11,115 nt of DNA from assembly GCA_023245975.1 (NCBI GenBank), contig JAHFJF010000019.1, positions 1-11,115 of the forward strand, in the 5' to 3' direction. The notes beneath the pieces are model-generated. The model was given only the letters and a program-made list of their open reading frames with translations. It made no database searches and was not told the DNA's origin. Both the position numbers and the translations under genes were made by a program. Source of the DNA: an archaeon (GTDB taxonomy: Archaea; Nanobdellota; Nanobdellia; SCGC-AAA011-G17; GW2011-AR17). This document shows, piece by piece, positions 5,845-11,115 of this stretch (within the stretch, counting starts at the first letter, position 1; each line of letters opens with the position of its first letter).

Positions 5845-6642
5845 CTATCTTCTCTTTTTCAATAATTTCTTTGCAAAGCCAAATGTTTTTTTTAATATAG
5901 GCTTTCTTTTAGATAATATTTGCTTAGCCTTTGATTTTGGAAGCGGTTTTTTAACTGGCGGCAATGGCTTCTTTTGCACAACTGCCTTTATTTTCTTTGA
6001 AATGATTAATTTTGGTTTTATTGCAACTGCTTTTTTTACAGCCTTCTTCATTACCTTAGCTGCTGGTAATTTTTTAACAACAGGCTTCTTTTCAACTACT
6101 TTCACAACTTTCCTGACAACTGGCTTTGGCGTATGAACTCTTATTTCTTCATCCAATTCATTTATCCTTGCCTTCAAGTTATCTATTGTCCTTGAATTGT
6201 CCTGCTGCTGCATTAATTCGCCGCATTCTTGGCATCTGAATTCCTGCTCCATTGCCTGCTCTAAAGCTAATCTAGTACATTTATTGGGGCAGATGAAATA
6301 ATTACCAATCATTTCCTTTTCTAATTTTTGCTTGAAATCTTCCAGTTTCCTCTTCATGAAATTTATCATGGCCTCACGCATATATGCATCATTCATTGTC
6401 CAATAATAGATATACCAGCCCTTCTTCTTGTCTTTCTTTCTTATGAACGTCACTAAGTTATGCTGGTGCATCCTGTAAAGCATATTCCTGACCTGGTTTA
6501 CCGTTATGTTCAATGCATCTGCCAACTTGAATTCAGAAACATTAACCCTGTTCTTTAATTGGACTACCAAAGGCAGTATCTCTTCACCGATTAAATTAAC
6601 AACAAGGTCATCTATCTCTTTGCCAGTGAGCTTTTCTGCCAT
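5845..6642 (-). CDS. tfe: Transcription factor E (TFIIE-alpha homologue) with long basic C-terminal tail
   Basis: TFE stabilises the open promoter complex of archaeal RNA polymerase with TBP and TFB. Residues 1-112 form the winged-helix domain (ADALNITVNQVRNMLYRMHQ, then KKGWYIYYW) ending in a long helix. A zinc ribbon follows with C118, C122, C137 and C140 around the family-typical ALEQAMEQEFRCQECGELM region; the first knuckle is CX3C. A coiled-coil-like helix (150-168) ends the usual TFE, which is about 170-180 residues. Here roughly 95 further residues, rich in Lys, Val, Pro and Ala with few acidic residues, form a histone-H1-like basic tail, which is unusual. The ATG at 6642 is about 28 nt after a TATA-like box, so the mRNA is probably leaderless. 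The 125-residue gene follows in the operon. Confidence 0.92.
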   Translation of the reverse strand: MAEKLTGKEIDDLVVNLIGEEILPLVVQLKNRVNVSEFKLADALNITVNQVRNMLYRMHQHNLVTFIRKKDKKKGWYIYYWTMNDAYMREAMINFMKRKLEDFKQKLEKEMIGNYFICPNKCTRLALEQAMEQEFRCQECGELMQQQDNSRTIDNLKARINELDEEIRVHTPKPVVRKVVKVVEKKPVVKKLPAAKVMKKAVKKAVAIKPKLIISKKIKAVVQKKPLPPVKKPLPKSKAKQILSKRKPILKKTFGFAKKLLKKRR

Positions 6643-6664
6643 CTAGGGTATATTTAAAACTGGA

Positions 6665-6674
6665 CTATATAAGC
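6665..6674 (-). promoter_or_regulatory. TATA box of the tfe operon
   Basis: GCTTATATAG on the minus strand is centred about 27 nt before the ATG at 6642, which suits a leaderless transcript. It lies in the 115-nt gap between tfe and the toxin gene. A second AT-rich patch (6650-6659) is too close to the start to serve as the box. Confidence 0.6.
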
Positions 6675-6757
6675 TTTTTTGTGAAGATTTGTTTAAGCTG
6701 CCGTAATTTTAGAATCACAGCAAATTTGGGCGTTCTTTCAGAAACCTCTACAGCCTT

Positions 6758-7090
6758 TCACTCTGTAAATATTTTAACAATAGTCTCTTCAACTTCTTTT
6801 ACCTTATTCTCTTTAATGGATCCTATCTTGTAAGATATTATTGCCCTATCAGCTGTGAATAGCTTGTTTGGCCTTATAATACTTGTATAATCAAGGCTGC
6901 CTGATTTGAAATGTTCATTGCTTAGCCCTATTGAATAATTATCAAGCCTTGACATGCTTGTTATCTGGCAGAGTATCAAATCTTCTCCAGCAAGGTTTGT
7001 TGCTACAAGTGCAGGCCTTTTCTTGACTGTAGTAATGTCTGAAAAGGGAAATGGTACTACAACTACATCACCTTTCACAAGTTTTTCCAT
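6758..7090 (-). CDS. MazF/PemK-family toxin (endoribonuclease)
   Basis: This 110-residue toxin belongs to the CcdB/PemK fold. Active MazF-type toxins cut single-stranded RNA at short sequence motifs. The family signature is clear: KGDVVVVPFPFSD (6-18), KKRPALVATN (23-32) with the conserved Arg25-Pro26, QITS (42-45) carrying a Thr at the usual catalytic position, and SIIRPNKLFTADRAII (70-85). Length is normal and no residue seems lost, so it is probably active. It starts inside the end of the antitoxin gene (16-nt overlap), the usual antitoxin-first arrangement that couples translation. The cut motif cannot be told from sequence. It is less likely a non-toxic chromosomal homologue, which I cannot exclude. 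Confidence 0.9.
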   Translation of the reverse strand: MEKLVKGDVVVVPFPFSDITTVKKRPALVATNLAGEDLILCQITSMSRLDNYSIGLSNEHFKSGSLDYTSIIRPNKLFTADRAIISYKIGSIKENKVKEVEETIVKIFTE

Positions 7091-7335
7091 GCTTTTTCAT
7101 CCTCTTTGCTTAGCCAGTCTTTGGCAAGTGACTTTTCGCTTGCAAGCGCATTCTGAAGTTTTTTCTGAAACTGTTTCATTGGCCTTATCTCTATCCTATC
7201 TTCAAATGCCAGTATTGCAATCTTATTCCCTTCTTTAAACCCACTTATGTCCCTTATGTCTTTAGGAATTGCTATTTGTCCTTTGCTGGTTATTGTTGCA
7301 CTTTTCATTTCCATGATATCCCTCTTTTTTGCCAT
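7075..7335 (-). CDS. AbrB/MazE-family antitoxin
   Basis: This 86-residue protein has an N-terminal AbrB swapped-hairpin DNA-binding domain. KSATITSKGQIAIPKDIRD (11-29) is the classic signature, followed by GFKEGNKIAILAFEDRIEIRPM (32-53). The C-terminal part (54-86, with KKLQNALASEKSLAKDWLSK) is helical and would be the toxin-binding tail. It should neutralise the toxin and repress its own promoter. The ATG at 7335 is preferred over internal Met at 8 and 10 because a TATA box is centred about 27 nt upstream. An inverted repeat lies between box and start, fitting autoregulation. Confidence 0.88.
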   Translation of the reverse strand: MAKKRDIMEMKSATITSKGQIAIPKDIRDISGFKEGNKIAILAFEDRIEIRPMKQFQKKLQNALASEKSLAKDWLSKEDEKAWKNL

Positions 7336-7338
7336 TTT

Positions 7339-7368
7339 CTTACTTGTAAGATACAGTAATATATAAGC
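7339..7368 (-). promoter_or_regulatory. Toxin-antitoxin promoter with candidate operator
   Basis: On the minus strand GCTTATATATTA (7357-7368) is a strong TATA box about 27 nt before the ATG at 7335. The inverted repeat CTTACTTGTAAG (7339-7350; 5-bp arms, 2-nt centre) covers the expected transcription start. An AbrB-type antitoxin dimer bound there would block initiation, as known for other toxin-antitoxin autorepression. Direct binding is inference. Confidence 0.5.
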
Positions 7369-7387
7369 CTTTTCTGGTACATGCTTT

Positions 7388-7542
7388 GATTAATTCTTTA
7401 ATCGTTTAATAATGTATGTTCACTGTATTCCAATAATCTACGGTGATATTGGAAGAAAGTAAAAGCTGCCGAAAATTTAGCGAACATTTTCGTTAAAAGC
7501 CACAAATAAGGATTAGGTCATTAAGAACGGCTGCCTTCTTAA
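7388..7542. other. Run of four stem-loop-forming inverted repeats, candidate structured RNA or regulatory DNA
   Basis: Four inverted repeats are visible. (1) GATTAA-TTCT-TTAATC at 7388-7403. (2) TCCAAT at 7429-7434 with ATTGGA at 7448-7453, extended by ATC/GAT after a bulged A. (3) CGAAAAT at 7470-7476 with ATTTTCG at 7486-7492. (4) TTAAGAA at 7521-7527 with TTCTTAA at 7536-7542, whose loop CGGCTGCC could add two GC pairs. None is followed by a clear T-run terminator. No C/D or H/ACA box set was found. AT-rich DNA yields short repeats by chance, so the call rests on their clustering in an unusually long gap. Confidence 0.3.
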
Positions 7543-7565
7543 AGGATTATCATAAAACCGAAAAA

Positions 7566-7588
7566 TCGTATACGAAAGCTTTTTATAC
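7566..7588 (+). promoter_or_regulatory. Promoter of the coiled-coil operon with a 10-bp palindrome
   Basis: TCGTATACGA (7566-7575) is a perfect palindrome lying just upstream of the TATA-like TTTTTATAC (7580-7588). The predicted transcription start is near 7610, leaving a leader of about 25 nt that contains the SD. A palindrome directly upstream of the box may be an activator or repressor site. Confidence 0.45.
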
Positions 7589-7620
7589 TTTTTTTCATAC
7601 AAATTAGTTATAATCATTTT

Positions 7621-7627
7621 GGAGGTG
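7621..7627 (+). promoter_or_regulatory. Strong Shine-Dalgarno of the first coiled-coil gene
   Basis: GGAGGTG lies 7 nt before the ATG at 7635. It is the best SD in the window and contrasts with the mostly leaderless neighbours, implying efficient translation from a leadered mRNA. Confidence 0.7.
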
Positions 7628-7634
7628 CAAAATT

Positions 7635-8027
7635 ATGGGTCTTTTTAGTTCAAATAAAAAAGAAAAAATGACACAACCTGAGCTGCCGCCTTTAAAGTTT
7701 CCAGACCTTCCATCTGAAGACATGCCAATGTACGGCCAGCCACAGATATCAGAAGCACAGGCTATAAAGCAGGCAATTACACCAGTACCGGAGAGAAACT
7801 ATGCGCCAATGCATGACGAAAAACCGCTATTTGTAAGGGTGGAAAAATACAAGGATGTAATGGAAACACTTAATGGCCTAAAAATGAAATTATCAGAAGC
7901 TGGGGATATCCTAAGGGAGTTAAGCAGGATAAAAGCAGAAGAAGAGCAGGAACTTAATTCGTGGCAGCAAGACTTAGAAAATGTAAAGGAGAAACTGCTT
8001 GCCATAGAGCGAAACTTAACAGAATAA
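7635..8027 (+). CDS. Small coiled-coil protein of unknown function (first of a pair)
   Basis: I cannot assign a function to this 130-residue protein. The first half is Pro-rich and probably disordered (QPELPPLKFPDLPSEDMP at 14-31, and QAITPVPERNYAPMHDEKP at 46-64). A short strand, LFVRVEKYKDV (65-75), leads into a continuous amphipathic helix (about 72-130) with heptad-like Leu/Ile spacing, likely a coiled coil. It contains EEEQELNSWQQDLENVKEKL. There is no signal peptide or membrane segment. The start is fixed by GGAGGTG at 7621-7627. The second coiled-coil gene begins 16 nt after its stop, so the two products probably form a complex. I have an impression that similar proteins (short Pro-rich lead, FVRVEKY-like strand, Trp-containing helix) occur in other DPANN archaea, but I cannot verify it. 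Confidence 0.78.
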   Translation: MGLFSSNKKEKMTQPELPPLKFPDLPSEDMPMYGQPQISEAQAIKQAITPVPERNYAPMHDEKPLFVRVEKYKDVMETLNGLKMKLSEAGDILRELSRIKAEEEQELNSWQQDLENVKEKLLAIERNLTE

Positions 8028-8033
8028 AGGGGT
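8028..8033 (+). promoter_or_regulatory. Shine-Dalgarno of the second coiled-coil gene
   Basis: AGGGGT begins directly after the stop codon of the preceding gene and lies 10 nt before the ATG at 8044, supporting that start and operon translation. Confidence 0.5.
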
Positions 8034-8043
8034 TTTATTAAAA

Positions 8044-8574
8044 ATGCCAGAAAAGGTCAAAAAAGAGGGAGGAGCGGCTCCTGTGCATGTTATGATTAAT
8101 GCACCTGGAGAAGCCAGAAGGAGTTTGCTTTCCCTTGCCATAGACCTAGTAAGATTGCAAAAGAAGCATCGTGATTTTCTAAACAGGAAAAAAGAGAAAG
8201 AAGAATTCATGAGAAAGCTTCGTAGAAATGTTGCCGAGATAAAAGAACTAATGAAAATACTTGATTCTTACGAATTGCCAGTCAGCCTGGAACAGATTGA
8301 GAACCTGCCGCAATTCAGGAAGCACAGGGAAGCCATCAGGCGAATGGAAGAAGTCAGGCAGCGCGCTGAAAGCAAGATAATGGAGAGCGAAGAGGAATTT
8401 GAGAGCATAGCACATGAAAAGCCAAGGCCCGTTCCAAAGAAAGCAAGAGAGCTTGAAAGAAAAAATGAGCCTCCTAAAGCGCCAAAGGCTGCATCTCAAA
8501 GAATAGAAAAAAAACCTGAAGACAAGCTTGAATCTGACTTGGAAGAATTGCAGAGAAAGCTTGACAGCATCTAA
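8044..8574 (+). CDS. Charged coiled-coil protein of unknown function (second of a pair)
   Basis: No family is recognised for this 176-residue, highly charged protein. The N-terminus contains PVHVMINAPGEARRSLLSLA (13-32), a strand then helix. Helical coiled-coil segments follow at about 30-75 (many Lys, Arg and Glu) and 79-123, linked by an ELPVSLEQIENLP turn. From about 125 to 160 it is Lys/Pro/Ala/Glu-rich and probably disordered. A final short helix (LESDLEELQRKLDSI) could pair with a partner. No membrane, zinc or nucleotide motif is present. It follows the first coiled-coil gene by 16 nt, so partnership is likely. The AlaRS gene follows after 46 nt but has its own TATA box, so it need not be part of the same operon. 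Confidence 0.75.
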   Translation: MPEKVKKEGGAAPVHVMINAPGEARRSLLSLAIDLVRLQKKHRDFLNRKKEKEEFMRKLRRNVAEIKELMKILDSYELPVSLEQIENLPQFRKHREAIRRMEEVRQRAESKIMESEEEFESIAHEKPRPVPKKARELERKNEPPKAPKAASQRIEKKPEDKLESDLEELQRKLDSI

Positions 8575-8587
8575 TTTCTTTACCCGA

Positions 8588-8598
8588 AAATATATAAA
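8588..8598 (+). promoter_or_regulatory. TATA box of the alaS gene
   Basis: AAATATATAAA, with its TATATAAA core at 8591-8598, is centred about 27 nt before the GTG at 8621. This spacing supports both the GTG start and a leaderless mRNA separate from the coiled-coil operon. Confidence 0.6.
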
Positions 8599-8620
8599 CG
8601 TAACATAATTCTGTGAACAG

Positions 8621-11115
8621 GTGATTTCAGACAAGGAACAGAAGAAGGCATTCAAGCTTATAGCCCAGAAAAACCCTGAAAAGCACTATCCGGTAAAAAC
8701 CTTAAAAGAATTAGGCTTTGAAAGGAAACAATGCAAGAAATGCAAGACCTTCTTTTGGACAACTGAAGAATTGGACATCTGCGGTGAGCCAAACTGCTCC
8801 GGCGGATTCAGGTTCATAGGAAACTCACCTGCTAAAAACCAATTGTCATACATAGAAGTCTGGAAAAAATTCTCAAAGATATTCAAAGATTTCGGCTACA
8901 CCGCAGTAGACAGGTATCCAGTAGTGTCAAGATGGAACCCGACAACTGATTTCACAATAGCTTCAATAGCAGCATTCCAGCCTTATGTAGTTACAGGTGA
9001 AGTAAAACCGCCAGCAAACCCTTTGGTAATACCACAATTCTGCTTAAGGTTCGGAGATATAGACAATGTAGGGATAACAGGGCATAATGTAGGATTTGTA
9101 ATGATGGGACAGCATTTATTCGTTCCGCCAAAAGAATATGATTCTAACAAGTATCTCAAAGAGATATACACATGGCTTGAGAAAGGAATCGGCTTGCCAA
9201 AGAAAGAGATTACATTCCATGAAGATGCATGGGCTGGTGGTGGGAATTTTGGGCCTAGTATAGAGTTCTTTTCAAGAGGGTTGGAATTAGGAAACCAAGT
9301 GTATATGCAATACGAGCAGACACAATCTAGCAGCAGGGAATTGAATATAAAAGTCTTGGACATGGGCGAGGGCCAGGAAAGGGCAGCATGGTTCACTCAA
9401 GGAACTTCAACAAATTATGAGGCAACTTTTCCCACTGTGATAAAGAAACTAACTTCTTTGACAGGAGTGAAAGTTGAAAGCGACCTTCTAAAAAAATTTC
9501 TTCCTTATTCCTCTTACTTGAATGTAGACGAGACTGAAGATTTAAACAGAACGTGGAAAGACATTGCCAAAAAACTTAATCACGATGAAAGAGAGCTGAG
9601 GAAAAATGTGATGGAAGCAGCCGGGATATTCTCCATTGCAGAACATTCAAGAGCTTTGCTAGTTGCAATCAATGACGGTGCTTTGCCATCAAATACCGGC
9701 GGAGGCTATAACTTAAGGGTAATATACAGAAGGATGCTTGGATTCGTAGACAGGAATTCATGGAAAGTTGATGTAAATTCAATTATAGAAGAGCATGCAA
9801 AATTCCTTAAACCAATATTCCCTGAATTATCAGAAAATTTAGATGAAGTCTATAAAATAATTGACGTAGAAAGAATAAAATATCTGGCTACAAAACAAAA
9901 AACGGCATCAATTGTCTCGCAAATATCACAGAAAGACGTAAGTGAAGAAAAATTGATTGAATTGTATGACAGCCATGGCGTTCTGCCAGAAATGATAAAG
10001 GAAGAAGCCAAGAAATCCGGTAAAGACATAAAAGTCCCTGACGATTTCTATGCGAAAGTATCTTCAAGGCATGAAAAGAAAGCGCAAGAGCATGAAACAG
10101 TTCGGCAAGTAGAAATCGATACAAAAAATCTACCTGAGACCAAGACATTATACTTCGATGACTACACATTAGTCAAATGCAAGGCTAAAATCCTCAAAGT
10201 TGATGGAAAATATGTAATACTTGACCAAACAGTAATGTACCCAACATCTGGGGGGCAATTGCACGACTTGGGAAAGATTAACGGGATAAATGTAATTTCA
10301 ATATTCAAGCAGGGGAAAATAATAGTGCATGAATTGGCTTCTGAACTGCCAAAATCACTCGAGAAAAAAGAAATACAGGTTGAAGTAGACTGGGACAGGA
10401 GGAAACAGCTGGCACAGCATCATACTTCAACACACATCATAAATGCGGCTGCCAGAAATGTCCTTGGCAAACACATAAACCAGGCCGGAGCCAAGAAAAC
10501 CGTAGAGAAAGCTCACATTGACATAACTCATTACCAAGCTTTGACAGAAGAAGAACTATCAAAGATAGAAAAGGAAGCTAACAGGATAATAAAAGATAAA
10601 ATCCCAGTTAAACTAGGATTCATGTCAAGGGACAAGGCAGAAAAAGAATTTGGAATGGCAATCTACCAAGGCGGTGCAGTTCCTGGAAGCACTTTAAGGA
10701 TTGTTAATATCCTAAATACAGATGTTGAAGCATGTGGCGGAACGCATCTGACAAACACTTCACAAGCAGAAGCTATCAAAATAATCAAAGCAACAAAAAT
10801 ATCTGATGGGATTGTCAGGCTTGAATTTGTAGCAGGAAAAGCGGCAAAGGAAGAAGGCGTAAAAAGCCATAATCTCTTGATGGAAACTGCGCATATACTC
10901 GGAGTAAATATGAACGAAGTTCCTTCCAGGGCAAAAGAATTGTTCGAGAAATGGAAATTGTCCAGAAAGCCTAATGTCAGCAAGAAAGACTTACAGCTAA
11001 CATCAAAAGAAAAAGACAAAGCTGGAGAAGACGAGCTGCTAAAGAAGACTGCAGAAATCTTTAAGACACAGATAGAGCATGTCCCTAAGACTGCAAAAAG
11101 GTTCTTTACTGAATT
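8621..11115 (+). CDS. alaS: Alanyl-tRNA synthetase, archaeal type, 3' end missing
   Basis: AlaRS charges tRNA-Ala in the cytosol and hydrolyses mischarged Ser- or Gly-tRNA. The frame runs 831 codons to the window edge; the family is usually about 900 residues, so only the C-terminal end is missing. The start is GTG at 8621, the first possible start after the in-frame TAA at 8606. An archaeal N-terminal Cys cluster (C38, C41, C54, C59) precedes the class II core: SRWNPTTDFTIAS (103-115), GGGNFGPSIEFFS (about 206-218) and LDMGEGQERAAW (246-257). The helical tRNA-binding part follows. The editing domain (about 500-715) has HHTSTH with H601 and H605, and C705-x3-H709 in ACGGTHL, a complete zinc/editing site. 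All key residues seem intact. Confidence 0.95.
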   Translation, partial: MISDKEQKKAFKLIAQKNPEKHYPVKTLKELGFERKQCKKCKTFFWTTEELDICGEPNCSGGFRFIGNSPAKNQLSYIEVWKKFSKIFKDFGYTAVDRYPVVSRWNPTTDFTIASIAAFQPYVVTGEVKPPANPLVIPQFCLRFGDIDNVGITGHNVGFVMMGQHLFVPPKEYDSNKYLKEIYTWLEKGIGLPKKEITFHEDAWAGGGNFGPSIEFFSRGLELGNQVYMQYEQTQSSSRELNIKVLDMGEGQERAAWFTQGTSTNYEATFPTVIKKLTSLTGVKVESDLLKKFLPYSSYLNVDETEDLNRTWKDIAKKLNHDERELRKNVMEAAGIFSIAEHSRALLVAINDGALPSNTGGGYNLRVIYRRMLGFVDRNSWKVDVNSIIEEHAKFLKPIFPELSENLDEVYKIIDVERIKYLATKQKTASIVSQISQKDVSEEKLIELYDSHGVLPEMIKEEAKKSGKDIKVPDDFYAKVSSRHEKKAQEHETVRQVEIDTKNLPETKTLYFDDYTLVKCKAKILKVDGKYVILDQTVMYPTSGGQLHDLGKINGINVISIFKQGKIIVHELASELPKSLEKKEIQVEVDWDRRKQLAQHHTSTHIINAAARNVLGKHINQAGAKKTVEKAHIDITHYQALTEEELSKIEKEANRIIKDKIPVKLGFMSRDKAEKEFGMAIYQGGAVPGSTLRIVNILNTDVEACGGTHLTNTSQAEAIKIIKATKISDGIVRLEFVAGKAAKEEGVKSHNLLMETAHILGVNMNEVPSRAKELFEKWKLSRKPNVSKKDLQLTSKEKDKAGEDELLKKTAEIFKTQIEHVPKTAKRFFTE

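Larger units (their letters stand above)
7369..7634. other. Non-coding gap between the toxin-antitoxin promoter and the coiled-coil operon
   Basis: The whole gap from the antitoxin start to the next gene is 299 nt and has no convincing gene on either strand. Its left edge is the toxin-antitoxin promoter (7339-7368). The middle contains a run of inverted repeats (7388-7542). The right edge holds a 10-bp palindrome, a TATA box and an SD for the gene at 7635. It is the longest non-coding stretch in a window where genes usually touch or overlap. Confidence 0.8.

Noticed and set aside
5819..6136. Phe-rich open frame on the plus strand, 105 codons
   Set aside because: It is the antisense of the Lys-rich tail of TFE (Lys codons read as Phe) and has no start signals of its own.
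7412..7462. Tiny 16-codon frame in the non-coding gap
   Set aside because: No SD or correctly placed TATA box, and it crosses the inverted repeat at 7429-7453; chance is more likely.
7369..7634. C/D-box small RNA in the gap
   Set aside because: No set of RTGATGA and CTGA boxes with sensible spacing was seen on the plus strand.
8248..8655. Open frame on the minus strand, 135 codons
   Set aside because: It is opposite the second coiled-coil gene and the AlaRS promoter; the product is Phe/Cys/Leu-rich as expected for antisense of a Lys/Glu-rich gene.
8983..9396. Open frame on the minus strand, 137 codons
   Set aside because: It lies opposite the clearly conserved AlaRS catalytic core; composition is atypical and no domain is visible.
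10663..11019. Open frame on the minus strand, 118 codons
   Set aside because: It is opposite the AlaRS editing domain and shows no motif or start signal.
1..11115. CRISPR array, insertion sequence, integrase or phage genes
   Set aside because: No regularly spaced repeats, terminal inverted repeats with a transposase, or recombinase motifs were found.

Overview
The window looks like a stretch of an archaeal chromosome, most likely from a small-genome DPANN-type lineage (Woesearchaeota or Pacearchaeota are my guess from gene style, not proven). The archaeal assignment itself is firm. It carries a zinc-finger replication protein A, a TFE-type general transcription factor, an archaeal-type alanyl-tRNA synthetase with an N-terminal Cys cluster, and a tRNA-Ser with no encoded CCA. 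Most operon-first genes have a TATA-like box centred about 25-30 nt before the start codon, the pattern of leaderless archaeal transcripts. The DNA is AT-rich and tightly packed.

Layout. 1-767: 3' part of an amidohydrolase (adenosine/SAH deaminase-like), cut by the window edge. 795-932: a 45-residue zinc-ribbon mini-protein. 1016-2469: RPA translationally coupled to a DUF457/YdjM-type membrane metal-binding protein. 2489-3256: a secreted or membrane HELGH protein with its own apparent promoter. 3315-3398: tRNA-Ser(GCT). 3446-4348: SppA-type S49 membrane serine protease, tail-to-tail with a six-helix membrane protein (4345-4833, minus). 4907-5458: site-2-protease-like M50 protein, diverging from that membrane protein and tail-to-tail with the next operon. 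5455-6642 (minus): TFE followed by an unrecognised 125-residue protein. 6758-7335 (minus): a MazF/PemK toxin with an AbrB/MazE antitoxin. 7336-7634: a 300-nt non-coding gap with several inverted repeats. 7635-8574: two small coiled-coil proteins of unknown function in one operon. 8621-end: alanyl-tRNA synthetase, cut by the right edge.

How it fits together. Information-processing genes (RPA, TFE, AlaRS, tRNA) are interspersed with a run of membrane and proteolysis genes between 1999 and 5458: DUF457, HELGH protein, SppA, six-helix protein, M50. That run could be a membrane-quality-control neighbourhood, but the genes are in separate transcription units and co-function is inference. Two convergent gene pairs overlap by exactly the same 4 bp across their stop codons. 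Operon-first genes mostly look leaderless. Genes with a Shine-Dalgarno sequence are RPA, the first coiled-coil gene, and the internal operon genes at 5832 (minus) and 8044. I see no clear defence system, CRISPR array, transposase or phage gene. The least explained parts are the TFE basic tail, the unknown gene behind TFE, the coiled-coil pair, the signal-peptide HELGH protein and the hairpin-rich gap at 7388-7542.
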